Assembly: GCF_003324565.1 (NCBI RefSeq)
Contig: NZ_QOLA01000011.1
Span: forward strand, 62,001 to 126,000
Direction of reading: 5' to 3'
DNA: 64,000 nt
From: Streptomyces sp. SDr-06
GTDB lineage: Bacteria; Actinomycetota; Actinomycetes; Streptomycetales; Streptomycetaceae
Each line of letters starts with the position of its first letter. Position 1 is the first letter of the stretch. The notes under the pieces were generated by a model. It was not told where the DNA came from, did no database searches, and was given only the letters and a program-made list of their open reading frames with translations. The position numbers and the translations under genes are program-made. Of this stretch, positions 35,257 through 42,847 are shown in pieces.

Positions 35257-35290
35257 GCCTGTGCATACCGGCCCCCGGTGAGACGCCGGT

Positions 35291-35320
35291 TTGACCGGAT
35301 GGCGTAGCCGCGCGTACCGT
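35291..35320 (+). promoter_or_regulatory. Candidate rpmH promoter
   Basis: TTGACC (35,291-35,296) and TACCGT (35,315-35,320) with an 18-base spacer, 168 bases before the rpmH start. It faces away from the dnaA promoter. Confidence 0.6.
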
Positions 35321-35372
35321 AACCAGGTCGAGTTGTCGATGGCTGCTGCCGCCTGCCTCCGATGGGCAAAGA

Positions 35373-35391
35373 TCACGATCTGTGATCGTGA
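35373..35391. promoter_or_regulatory. Perfect inverted repeat in the dnaA-rpmH gap
   Basis: TCACGATC and GATCGTGA separated by TGT; an overlapping shorter palindrome GATCAC/GTGATC shares the centre. It lies downstream of the rpmH promoter candidate and 97 bases before the gene, so it could be an operator or a leader structure. Confidence 0.45.
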
Positions 35392-35487
35392 AGCGGTGCA
35401 CACGGGCGTATACGCGAGCTACTCGTGGGCGCACGGTGACAGCCAGGCGATGTCCCGCCGCCAACGAATCATTTCTGGAGCCCCCGA

Positions 35488-35625
35488 GTGAGCAAGCGCA
35501 CCTTCCAGCCGAACAACCGTCGCCGCGCCAAGACCCACGGCTTCCGCCTGCGGATGCGTACCCGTGCCGGCCGCGCGATTCTCGCGAACCGCCGTGGCAA
35601 GGGTCGCGCCAGCCTGTCCGCGTAA
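35488..35625 (+). CDS. rpmH: Large ribosomal subunit protein bL34
   Basis: 45 aa, very basic: SKRTFQPNNRRRAKTHGFRL then RMRTRAGRAILANRRGKGRA. This is the full bL34 signature. The GTG start follows GGAG (35,477-35,480). It opens the rpmH-rnpA-yidD-yidC-jag-rsmG block found beside oriC in most bacteria. Confidence 0.98.
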   Translation: MSKRTFQPNNRRRAKTHGFRLRMRTRAGRAILANRRGKGRASLSA

Positions 35626-35643
35626 CAGCTAACAGGTCATGAC

Positions 35644-36015
35644 GTGCTGCCTACCGAGAATCGGCTGAGGCGGCGCGAGGACTTCGCGACCGCGGTACGA
35701 CGAGGGCGCCGGGCCGGCCGCCCGCTCCTCGTCGTCCATCTACGCAGCGGTACAACGGACCCGCATGCGCCTGGGGAGAGCGCTCCCCCGACGCGTGCGG
35801 GTTTCGTTGTCAGCAAGGCCGTCGGCGTGGCTGTCGTCCGCAACCTGGTGAAGCGCAGGCTCCGCCATCTCATGCGCGAACGGCTGCCTCAGTTGCCCGC
35901 CGGTAGCCTGGTGGTCGTACGGGCATTGCCCGGTGCGGGCGATGCAGACCATGCACAGCTGGCCCGAGACCTGGACGCCGCCCTCGCGCGGCTGCTGGGA
36001 GGGGGCGCGCGATGA
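35644..36015 (+). CDS. rnpA: Ribonuclease P protein component
   Basis: 123 aa basic protein that assists the RNase P ribozyme in trimming tRNA 5' leaders. The start LPTENRLRRREDFATAVRRG and the RNR-type motif VVRNLVKRRLRHLMRE are diagnostic. GTG start, 18 bases after rpmH; its stop overlaps the yidD ATG by four bases. Confidence 0.97.
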   Translation: MLPTENRLRRREDFATAVRRGRRAGRPLLVVHLRSGTTDPHAPGESAPPTRAGFVVSKAVGVAVVRNLVKRRLRHLMRERLPQLPAGSLVVVRALPGAGDADHAQLARDLDAALARLLGGGAR

Positions 36016-36347
36016 AGTACCCGCTGCTGGCCCTGATCAAGCTGTACCAGTGGACGATCAGCCCACTCCTCGGGCCCGTCTGCAGGTATTACCCGTCGTG
36101 TTCCCACTATGGATATACGGCGATCGACCGGCACGGTGCCGTCAAAGGCACAGCCCTGACCGCCTGGCGCATTCTGCGGTGCAACCCGTGGTCGCCCGGC
36201 GGCGTGGACTACGTACCGGAGCGCAAGCGACCTCGATGGCACGAGGCGCTGCGCGCTGCCTGGCGAGGTGACAAGGGCGGGCAGTCCGCCGCTGAGACCG
36301 AGACAAGCCCGGCCGCAGAGACCCCGCCCAATGCTCAAGGAGCCTGA
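36012..36347 (+). CDS. yidD: YidD membrane-protein insertion efficiency factor
   Basis: 111 aa. The YidD core has YQWTISPLLGPVCRYYPSCS and HYGYTAIDRHGAVKG with two conserved cysteines, followed by CNPWSPGGVDYVP. A charged C-terminal tail of about 30 residues is a common actinobacterial extension. ATG overlaps the rnpA stop (ATGA), and yidC begins 3 bases after its own stop. Confidence 0.95.
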   Translation: MKYPLLALIKLYQWTISPLLGPVCRYYPSCSHYGYTAIDRHGAVKGTALTAWRILRCNPWSPGGVDYVPERKRPRWHEALRAAWRGDKGGQSAAETETSPAAETPPNAQGA

Positions 36348-36350
36348 TTA

Positions 36351-37640
36351 GTGGACACGATTGCCAGTCTGTTCAGCTTCATCACCTGGCCTGTTTCCTG
36401 GGTCATCGTCCAGTTCCACAAGCTGTACGGCGCGATCTTCGGGCCGGACACGGGCTGGGCCTGGGGCCTTTCGATCGTGTCCCTCGTGGTGCTGATCCGT
36501 ATCTGCCTGATCCCGCTCTTCGTGAAGCAGATCAAGTCGACGCGGAACATGCAGGCGCTCCAGCCGAAGATGAAGGCGATCCAGGAGCGCTACAAGAGCG
36601 ACAAGCAGCGTCAGTCCGAAGAGATGATGAAGCTGTACAAGGAGACGGGCACCAACCCACTCTCCTCGTGCCTTCCGATCCTCGCTCAGTCGCCGTTCTT
36701 CTTCGCGCTGTACCACGTGCTCGCAGGCATCGCCAACGGCAAGACCATCGGCGTCATCAACCAGCCGCTGCTCGAGAGCGCCCAGAAGGCCCACATCTTC
36801 GGTGCCCCGCTGGCCGCGAAGTTCATGGACAGCGCCTCCAAGGTCGAGGGCCTCGGCGCCTCGCTGACCGACGTCCGGGTCATCACCGCGATCATGATCG
36901 TGCTGATGTCCGCCTCGCAGTTCTTCACTCAGCGCCAGCTGATGACGAAGAACGTGGACCTCACGGTCAAGACGCCGTTCATGCAGCAGCAGAAGATGCT
37001 GATGTACGTCTTCCCCGTCATGTTCGCCGTGATGGGCATCAACTTCCCCGTCGGTGTCCTCGTCTACTGGCTGACCACCAACGTGTGGACCATGGGCCAG
37101 CAGATGTACGTCATCAACCAGAACCCGACGCCGGGTTCCAAGGCGCAGGCGCACTACCTGGACCGCCTGGTCAAGAGCGTCACGCAGCACGGTGAGGTGC
37201 AGGGCAAGCGGCGCCGCGCCGTCGTCCAGGCGATCGTGGCCAAGGGCCCGGACCGCAACGACAACGAGCGCAAGTTCATCACCGGGCTCGCCAAGCAGGG
37301 CTTCGCGGCCCAGGCCGACGGCTCCGTGGTGAAGAGCGACGCCGCGGCCGCCGAGGCCGAGGGCACGGCTCCCAGGCGCCAGCAGCCCAAGCGGCAGACG
37401 AAGGCGCAGCGGCAGGCCGGTGCGGCCCAGCAGGATGACGCGGCCGCGAAGACCTCGCTGTCGAAGGACTCCGGGGACGCCGCGGACGAGGTGTCCGAGG
37501 ACAAGAAGCCGGAACCGCAGGACGCGAAGCCCCAGCAGGACGCCAAGCCGAAGCAGGGCAAGCCCACCGCCGGCCAGGCACGAGCCAAGTCGGGTCAGCG
37601 CAAGGGTCAGCAGCGGCCCAAGCACCCGTCCAAGAAGTAA
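36351..37640 (+). CDS. yidC: YidC/Oxa1 membrane protein insertase
   Basis: 429 aa. Five hydrophobic segments (about residues 5-25, 35-55, 100-125, 165-190 and 210-235) form the insertase core, with LQPKMKAIQERYKSDKQRQS in the conserved cytoplasmic hairpin. A long Lys/Gln/Ala/Asp-rich tail (about 290-429) is probably a ribosome-contacting extension. It inserts membrane proteins with or without SecYEG. GTG start with AAGGAG about 10 bases upstream. Confidence 0.96.
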   Translation: MDTIASLFSFITWPVSWVIVQFHKLYGAIFGPDTGWAWGLSIVSLVVLIRICLIPLFVKQIKSTRNMQALQPKMKAIQERYKSDKQRQSEEMMKLYKETGTNPLSSCLPILAQSPFFFALYHVLAGIANGKTIGVINQPLLESAQKAHIFGAPLAAKFMDSASKVEGLGASLTDVRVITAIMIVLMSASQFFTQRQLMTKNVDLTVKTPFMQQQKMLMYVFPVMFAVMGINFPVGVLVYWLTTNVWTMGQQMYVINQNPTPGSKAQAHYLDRLVKSVTQHGEVQGKRRRAVVQAIVAKGPDRNDNERKFITGLAKQGFAAQADGSVVKSDAAAAEAEGTAPRRQQPKRQTKAQRQAGAAQQDDAAAKTSLSKDSGDAADEVSEDKKPEPQDAKPQQDAKPKQGKPTAGQARAKSGQRKGQQRPKHPSKK

Positions 37641-37654
37641 GAAGGAGTCCATCC

Positions 37655-38167
37655 GTGACGGAAGGCACCACCTCCCCGGCCGCTGAGGGCGTCGACACCC
37701 TCTCCCGCCTGGAGCAGGAAGGGGAGATCGCCGCCGATTACCTCGAGGGCCTGCTCGACATCGCCGACCTCGACGGCGACATCGACATGGACGTCGAGGC
37801 GGACCGGGCCGCGGTCTCGATCATCAGCGACAGCAACAGCCGCGATCTCCAGAAGCTCGTCGGCCGGGACGGCGAGGTGCTGGAGGCGCTCCAGGAGCTC
37901 ACGCGCCTCGCCGTGCACCGCGAGACCGGTGACCGCAGCAGGCTCATGCTGGACATCGGCGGCTACCGGGCCAAGAAGCGCACGGAGCTCGCCGAGCTGG
38001 GTGCCAAGGCGGCCGACGAGGTGAAGAGCACCGGTGCTCCGGTGAAGCTGGACCCGATGACGCCGTTCGAGCGCAAGGTCGTGCACGACGCCGTCGCGGC
38101 CGCGGGCCTGCGCAGCGAGTCGGAGGGCGAGGAGCCGCAGCGCTTCGTCGTCGTGCTGCCCGCCTGA
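37655..38167 (+). CDS. jag: Jag/KhpB-type KH-R3H RNA-binding protein
   Basis: 170 aa: a KH domain near residues 55-105 (LQKLVGRDGEVLEALQELTR) and an R3H-like C-terminal part (MTPFERKVVHDAVAAAGLRS). The N-terminal Jag domain present in Firmicutes is missing; an acidic stretch replaces it. Such proteins bind RNA and affect cell shape and division. GTG start 14 bases after yidC; a hairpin follows the stop. Confidence 0.93.
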   Translation: MTEGTTSPAAEGVDTLSRLEQEGEIAADYLEGLLDIADLDGDIDMDVEADRAAVSIISDSNSRDLQKLVGRDGEVLEALQELTRLAVHRETGDRSRLMLDIGGYRAKKRTELAELGAKAADEVKSTGAPVKLDPMTPFERKVVHDAVAAAGLRSESEGEEPQRFVVVLPA

Positions 38168-38182
38168 GCGGTCATCGCATAC

Positions 38183-38212
38183 TCGGCCCCGTCTGTTCGC
38201 AGGCGGGGCCGA
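38183..38212 (+). terminator. Hairpin after jag
   Basis: 13-bp stem with one G-U pair (TCGGCCCCGTCTG / CAGGCGGGGCCGA) and a TTCG tetraloop, followed by a short T-rich TCTTTGT run. Confidence 0.85.
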
Positions 38213-38274
38213 TCTTTGTCAGCCTGATAGTCAGCCACAGTGCGGTAACGCGTAGGTAGGGAAGGACGGTCCCC

Positions 38275-39000
38275 GTGACGGAGGCAGAGGCAGCAGCGGA
38301 GCTTCCCCCGGCGCCGGAAGAGGCGCGGGCGGTTTTCGGCGAGTTCTTCCCGGAGGCCGTGCGGTATGCGGAGCTGCTCGCGGATGCGGGGGTCAAGCGA
38401 GGTCTGATCGGGCCGCGTGAGGTGCCGCGTCTGTGGGAGCGGCACCTGCTCAACTGCGCGGTGCTCTCCGAGGTCGTGCCCGAGGGCGTCACGGTCTGCG
38501 ACGTCGGCTCGGGTGCCGGGCTGCCCGGTATTCCGCTGGCGCTGGTGCGCCCGGACCTGAAGATCACTCTGCTTGAGCCGCTGCTGCGGCGTACCAATTT
38601 CCTCCAGGAGGCCGTGGAGCTCCTGGGCCTCGACCATGTGACCGTGGTGCGTGGCCGGGCCGAGGAGATGCTGGGCAAGTTCGCGCCGGTCCACGTGGTG
38701 ACGGCGCGCGCGGTGGCGCCGCTGGACCGCCTGGCCGGCTGGGGTGTTCCGCTGCTGCGTCCCTACGGAGAGATGCTGGCGCTCAAGGGCGACACGGCCG
38801 AGGAGGAGATCCTGGGCGCGCGCGCCGCGCTGAGCAAGCTCGGCGTGGTGGAGACGACGGTGCTGCACGTGGGCGAGGGCGTGGTGGACCCGCTCTCCAC
38901 CGTCGTACGGGTCGAGGTGGGCGAGAGCCCCGGCGGTGTGCGCTTCGCCGCGAAGCGCGCCAAGGCCGCCAGGACGAGCCGCACCCGCCGTCGCCGCTGA
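38275..39000 (+). CDS. rsmG: 16S rRNA (guanine-N7) methyltransferase RsmG
   Basis: 241 aa SAM-dependent methyltransferase that modifies G527 (E. coli numbering) of 16S rRNA; loss gives low-level streptomycin resistance and altered antibiotic output in Streptomyces. Motif I is VCDVGSGAGLPGIPLAL, and LLRRTNFLQEAVELLGL and VVTARAVAPLDRL follow. The GTG start is 107 bases after jag, past a terminator, so it may have its own promoter. It ends with a basic Lys/Arg tail. Confidence 0.97.
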   Translation: MTEAEAAAELPPAPEEARAVFGEFFPEAVRYAELLADAGVKRGLIGPREVPRLWERHLLNCAVLSEVVPEGVTVCDVGSGAGLPGIPLALVRPDLKITLLEPLLRRTNFLQEAVELLGLDHVTVVRGRAEEMLGKFAPVHVVTARAVAPLDRLAGWGVPLLRPYGEMLALKGDTAEEEILGARAALSKLGVVETTVLHVGEGVVDPLSTVVRVEVGESPGGVRFAAKRAKAARTSRTRRRR

Positions 39001-39340
39001 GCCCGGGCCCCTCGCTGGGGCCTTCTGTGGACGAATGCTCCATAGAAGGCGGCATACGTACGCATTTCGGAGTGTCGTAACGGACTCCGGGGAGCACGGA
39101 TGCATCGTGTTTCACGTGAAACGTCGCTCACTGCTGCATGGAATCATCAGCCGCGGCCGTGCGGCTTCCTCGCCGCGCGACCGCAGGCCCTTCGCGGGGG
39201 GCCCAGAGTCCCCCGTGGGGGCCACGGAGTTGTCCACAGAGGTGGATTCGTCCACAGAAGACCGGGCCTCGCTGGTTCACTACCCCGAAGACATGGGAGG
39301 CTCTGTTCATTGCGAGCCTGAAGTCGAGGAGAGTGAATCC
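39001..39340. promoter_or_regulatory. parAB upstream region with hairpin, parS and three DnaA-box-like sites
   Basis: 340 bases without a gene. A near-perfect 12-bp hairpin (arms 39,020-39,031 and 39,039-39,050) follows rsmG and may terminate it. DnaA-box-like nonamers: TCGTCCACA (minus) at 39,026-39,034, exact TTGTCCACA at 39,230-39,238 and TCGTCCACA at 39,248-39,256. parS lies at 39,109. The parAB promoters should be here, but I cannot assign -10/-35 elements. Confidence 0.6.
39109..39122. other. parS site 3
   Basis: Exact GTTTCACGTGAAAC in the parAB upstream region, about 6 kb right of oriC. Confidence 0.95.
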
Positions 39341-40369
39341 TTGCGGTCCGACGCCAACATCGCGGGACCGATGACCGATCCGGTCCCCGGTCCCCGAACC
39401 GAATCGGCGGGGGAGGATGTTTCACGTGAAACACCGCCCCCGATGGACGACACCCCCATCGGTCGTGCTGCCCAGCTGGCGGTGGAAGCTCTCGGCCGTG
39501 CCGGCGAGGGTCTGCCCCGGCCGGAGCAGACCCGAATCATGGTCGTTGCCAACCAGAAGGGCGGCGTGGGGAAGACCACCACCACGGTCAACCTCGCCGC
39601 TTCCCTCGCGCTGCACGGCGCACGGGTCCTGGTCGTCGACCTCGATCCGCAGGGCAACGCCTCGACGGCACTGGGTATCGACCACCACGCCGAAGTCCCT
39701 TCGATCTATGACGTCCTCGTCGAGAGCAGACCGCTCTCCGAGGTGGTGCAGCCCGTCCCGGACGTCGAGGGCCTCTTCTGCGCCCCGGCCACGATCGATC
39801 TCGCCGGTGCGGAGATCGAACTCGTGTCGCTGGTGGCCCGCGAGAGCCGACTGCAGCGCGCCATCCAGGCGTACGAGCAGCCCCTGGACTACATCCTCAT
39901 CGACTGCCCGCCGTCGTTGGGTCTGCTGACGGTCAACGCGCTGGTCGCGGGGGCCGAGGTCCTGATCCCGATCCAGTGCGAGTACTACGCGCTGGAGGGC
40001 CTGGGCCAGCTCCTGAGGAACGTCGATCTCGTACGCGGCCACCTCAACCCGGCGCTGCACGTGTCGACGATCCTGCTCACCATGTACGACGGCAGGACGC
40101 GGCTCGCCTCGCAGGTGGCCGACGAGGTGCGCAGCCACTTCGGCAAGGAGGTGCTGCGGACGAGCATTCCGCGCTCGGTCCGCATCTCCGAGGCGCCGAG
40201 CTACGGGCAGACGGTCCTCACCTACGACCCGGGCTCCAGCGGTTCGCTCTCGTATCTCGAAGCTGCCCGCGAGATCGCGCTGCGCGGTGTCGGAGTGCAG
40301 TACGACCCCACGCACGCGCATGTGGTCAGCCAGAACAACCAGCACAGCATGTCGGAGGGCATCCAGTGA
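39341..40369 (+). CDS. parA: ParA chromosome-partitioning ATPase
   Basis: 342 aa from the chosen start. Deviant Walker A NQKGGVGKTTTTVNLAASLA (Lys near residue 78), then VVDLDPQGNAS, DYILIDCPPSLGLLTVNAL and SEAPSYGQTVLTYDP. ParA forms dynamic filaments or gradients that position ParB-bound origins, especially in sporulating hyphae. TTG 39,341 is chosen because GAGGAGAG lies 8 bases upstream and G/C third positions start here. ATG 39,293 (16 codons earlier, poor third-position bias, weak ribosome site) and ATG 39,371 are alternatives. A parS site is inside the gene. Its stop overlaps the parB start. Confidence 0.93.
   Translation: MRSDANIAGPMTDPVPGPRTESAGEDVSRETPPPMDDTPIGRAAQLAVEALGRAGEGLPRPEQTRIMVVANQKGGVGKTTTTVNLAASLALHGARVLVVDLDPQGNASTALGIDHHAEVPSIYDVLVESRPLSEVVQPVPDVEGLFCAPATIDLAGAEIELVSLVARESRLQRAIQAYEQPLDYILIDCPPSLGLLTVNALVAGAEVLIPIQCEYYALEGLGQLLRNVDLVRGHLNPALHVSTILLTMYDGRTRLASQVADEVRSHFGKEVLRTSIPRSVRISEAPSYGQTVLTYDPGSSGSLSYLEAAREIALRGVGVQYDPTHAHVVSQNNQHSMSEGIQ
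39419..39432. other. parS site 4, inside parA
   Basis: Exact GTTTCACGTGAAAC read in frame as Val-Ser-Arg-Glu-Thr near the ParA N-terminus, before the ATPase core. Confidence 0.95.
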
Positions 40370-41463
40370 GTGAGCGACGCAGAGGATTGGGGCGTGGGCT
40401 CGGTGCGCTGATCCCATCCGCCGCACAGGAGAAGCCGGGTTCCTCGGCCGGGACGGCTTCCACGTCCCCGTCGTCGGTACCGGTACTGACCGCCGAGCGG
40501 GGCGTGGCGGCGGCGAAGGTGACGACGCTGCCGACGGCTCCCGTTTCACGTGAAACGGTCCCGGCGCCCGAGCCGGAGGCCGTACCGGAGCAGACCACCC
40601 CGACCGGCGCGTTCTTCGCCGAGCTGCCGCTCGACTCGATCACGCCCAACCCGCGGCAGCCCCGCGAGGTGTTCGACGAGGACGCGCTGTCCGAACTGGT
40701 CACCTCCATCAAGGAAGTTGGCCTTCTCCAGCCCGTCGTCGTCCGGCAGACCGGCCCCGAGCGCTACGAGCTCATCATGGGTGAGCGGCGCTGGCGTTCC
40801 TGCCGCGAGGCCGGACTCGAGCGGATCCCGGCGATCGTCCGGGAGACGGACGACGAGAAGCTCCTGCTCGACGCCCTCCTGGAAAACCTCCACCGGGCCC
40901 AGCTGAACCCGCTGGAAGAGGCCGCCGCCTACGACCAGTTGCTCAGGGACTTCAAGTGCACCCATGACCAGCTGGCGGACCGCATCGGCCGCTCGCGGCC
41001 GCAGGTCTCCAACACGCTGCGTCTGCTGCGCCTTTCGCCTCCCGTGCAGCGCAGGGTCGCCGCCGGTGTCCTCTCGGCGGGTCACGCCCGGGCGCTGCTC
41101 TCGGTGGAGGACACCGCGGAGCAGGACCGACTCGCGCACCGCATCGTGGCCGAGGGGCTGTCGGTGCGGGCGGTCGAGGAGATCGTCAGCCTGATGTCCT
41201 CGGAGCCCCAATCCGCCCCCAAGGCCAAGGGGCCCAGGGCGGGAGCGCGGCTGTCCCCCGCGCTGTCCGAACTGGCGACGCGGCTCTCCGACCGCTTCGA
41301 GACGAGGGTGAAGGTCGACCTCGGTCAGAAGAAGGGAAAGATCGTCGTCGAGTTCGCCTCGATAGACGATCTGGAGAGGATTCTCGGCACCCTCGCCCCG
41401 GGCGAGGGACGGGTCCTGGAGAAGGGCCTTGCGGAGGACGCCTCGGAGGACGGCGACAGCTGA
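40366..41463 (+). CDS. parB: ParB chromosome-partitioning CTPase, parS-binding
   Basis: 365 aa. N-terminal ParA-contact peptide RRRGLGRGLGALIP; ParB/Srx fold with the CTP-binding motifs GERRWRSCREAGL and ENLHRAQLNPLEEAAAY; HTH DQLADRIGRSRPQVSNTLRL for parS recognition; C-terminal dimerisation domain. It loads at parS, slides as a CTP clamp and recruits SMC. GTG 40,366 overlaps the parA stop (GTGA), so the two are translated together. A parS lies in the linker between the N-terminal peptide and the CTPase domain. Confidence 0.97.
   Translation: MSERRRGLGRGLGALIPSAAQEKPGSSAGTASTSPSSVPVLTAERGVAAAKVTTLPTAPVSRETVPAPEPEAVPEQTTPTGAFFAELPLDSITPNPRQPREVFDEDALSELVTSIKEVGLLQPVVVRQTGPERYELIMGERRWRSCREAGLERIPAIVRETDDEKLLLDALLENLHRAQLNPLEEAAAYDQLLRDFKCTHDQLADRIGRSRPQVSNTLRLLRLSPPVQRRVAAGVLSAGHARALLSVEDTAEQDRLAHRIVAEGLSVRAVEEIVSLMSSEPQSAPKAKGPRAGARLSPALSELATRLSDRFETRVKVDLGQKKGKIVVEFASIDDLERILGTLAPGEGRVLEKGLAEDASEDGDS
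40543..40556. other. parS site 5, inside parB
   Basis: Exact GTTTCACGTGAAAC within an 18-bp palindrome, encoding Val-Ser-Arg-Glu-Thr in the ParB N-terminal linker. Confidence 0.95.
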
Positions 41464-41482
41464 GCCTGTTGAGTGCCGTGTG

Positions 41483-41524
41483 AGGGCGGGTCGATCCGGT
41501 GCCTACCGGAACACGGCCCGCCCT
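41483..41524 (+). terminator. Hairpin after parB
   Basis: Imperfect hairpin: AGGGCGGG pairs with CCCGCCCT, with an inner TCCGGT/ACCGGA stem, ending in CCCTTTG. It starts 20 bases after the parB stop. Confidence 0.65.
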
Positions 41525-41622
41525 TTGCTCATGGACGGTATCCCCTGCCGTGAGGGGCTGGATACGATGCGTTCTGGTATGGCACATCCACCTTGATCCA
41601 TCCTCTAGGGAGGGCGGGGGCC

Positions 41623-41880
41623 ATGCGAACGGTGAGCCGCACTCAACTGGTGACGGCGGGGCTCGGTCTCGGGGCGGTCGGCGGGTTCGTCGGCAGTCTG
41701 ATCCGGGAGTGGAGCGCGCTGTCGGCCGCGCAGGGTGCGGCAGGCGAGGGAAGTGAGGAACAGCCTCCATGGGGCGTCGGCTCGTACCGCTCACGCTGGA
41801 CAACCTTCCGGACCTCCCCAAGCGCTGCCGCGGCTGTGTCTTCTGGGAACTCGACCCGGTCAGCGGAGAGGCCGCGGTAA
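41623..41880 (+). CDS. Possible small membrane protein overlapping the GNAT gene
   Basis: 85 aa: MRTVSRTQLVTAGLGLGAVG followed by GFVGSLIREW, a helix that looks like a short membrane segment. ATG 41,623 has an excellent AGGGAGGGCGGGGG ribosome site, and third-position G/C bias is strong for the first 45 codons. The last 37 codons overlap the acetyltransferase gene in another frame. Either this is a real short gene with an unusual 112-base overlap, or a leader reading that delivers ribosomes to the next gene. No family is recognised. Confidence 0.45.
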   Translation: MRTVSRTQLVTAGLGLGAVGGFVGSLIREWSALSAAQGAAGEGSEEQPPWGVGSYRSRWTTFRTSPSAAAAVSSGNSTRSAERPR

Positions 41881-42386
41881 AGGCCGGAAGGCCGGAACTG
41901 GAGAAAGAGGCCTGGATCTCGGGGGTGCTCCTGGAGTGGGGCTCCTGCGGCCGGGTCGTCTACGTCGACGACATCCCGGTCGGCTACGTGCTCTACGCGC
42001 CCCCGGCGTATGTGCCCCGCTCCACCGCCTTTCCCACCAGCCCGGTCGCTCCGGACGCCGTACAGCTGATGACCGGCTGGATCATGCCGGGCTATCAGGG
42101 CCAGGGGCTGGGGAGAGTGCTGGTCCAGACGGTCGCCAAGGATCTGCTGCGCCGCGGCTTCAAGGCCATCGAGGCGTTCGGGGACGCCCGTTGGAACGAG
42201 CCCGCGTGTGTGCTGCCGGCCGATCACCTGCTGGCGGTCGGCTTCAAGACGGTACGGCCCCACGCGCGGTATCCGCGGCTGCGTCTGGAACTGCGGACGA
42301 CGCTGTCCTGGAAGGAAGACGTCGAGATGGCCCTCGACCGCCTGCTCGGCGCGGTCCAGAAAGAACCTGCCCTCAGGCCGCTGTAG
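41769..42386 (+). CDS. GNAT-family N-acetyltransferase
   Basis: 205 aa. GNAT fold with the acetyl-CoA pyrophosphate-binding loop in MPGYQGQGLGRVLVQTVAKD (Q/RxxGxG/A type). N-terminal GCVFWELDPVSGEAA and the segment RWNEPACVLPADHLLAVGFK are typical of an actinobacterial GNAT branch found next to parB. The acceptor substrate is unknown. ATG 41,769 is preceded by GAGGA about 9 bases upstream; the start overlaps a possible small gene. Confidence 0.88.
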   Translation: MGRRLVPLTLDNLPDLPKRCRGCVFWELDPVSGEAAVKAGRPELEKEAWISGVLLEWGSCGRVVYVDDIPVGYVLYAPPAYVPRSTAFPTSPVAPDAVQLMTGWIMPGYQGQGLGRVLVQTVAKDLLRRGFKAIEAFGDARWNEPACVLPADHLLAVGFKTVRPHARYPRLRLELRTTLSWKEDVEMALDRLLGAVQKEPALRPL

Positions 42387-42403
42387 CAGGGTGTCTTCAT
42401 GCG

Positions 42404-42437
42404 AAACGGGCCCGCCCCTCAGGGGACGGGCCCGTTT
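42404..42437. terminator. Bidirectional hairpin between the GNAT gene and trxA
   Basis: AAACGGGCCCGCCCCT pairs with AGGGGACGGGCCCGTTT, one bulged base, almost no loop. Its right arm runs into parS site 6, so the two structures share bases 42,434-42,437. Confidence 0.75.
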
Positions 42438-42447
42438 CACGTGAAAC
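42434..42447. other. parS site 6
   Basis: Exact GTTTCACGTGAAAC in the convergent gap between the GNAT gene and trxA, joined to the terminator hairpin. Confidence 0.95.
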
Positions 42448-42464
42448 GACGAGCGCGCGCCGAC

Positions 42465-42800
42465 TTACTTCTCGCCGATGAAGACGTCGAGGTCACGCAG
42501 GAGCGCGGCCTTGGGCTTGGCGCCGACGATCGTCTTGGCGACCTCGCCGCCCTGGTAGACGTTGAGCGTCGGGATCGACATGACGCCGTACCGGGCCGCG
42601 GTCGACGGGTTCTCGTCGATGTTGAGCTTGACGATCTCGATCTGGTCGCCGTGCTCCGCGGCGATGGCCTCGAGCGACGGGGCGATCTGGCGGCACGGGC
42701 CGCACCACTCGGCCCAGAAGTCCACGAGGACGGGCTTGTCGCTCTTGAGGACGACCTCGTCGAAGTCGGCGTCGGTCACGTGCTTCAGGGTGCCGGCCAC
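42465..42800 (-). CDS. trxA: Thioredoxin
   Basis: 111 aa, single thioredoxin fold with active site WAEWCGPCRQIAP, then the cis-proline region MSIPTLNVYQGG. Cytoplasmic disulfide reductase, recycled by the thioredoxin reductase encoded 47 bases upstream on the same strand. GTG start. The trxB-trxA pair next to sigM matches M. tuberculosis trxB2-trxC-sigM. Confidence 0.97.
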   Translation of the reverse strand: MAGTLKHVTDADFDEVVLKSDKPVLVDFWAEWCGPCRQIAPSLEAIAAEHGDQIEIVKLNIDENPSTAARYGVMSIPTLNVYQGGEVAKTIVGAKPKAALLRDLDVFIGEK

Positions 42801-42847
42801 GGCAGTCTCCTAAGGGGTGTAGGGGGAGGGAAAGAAGTGGGGGCGGG

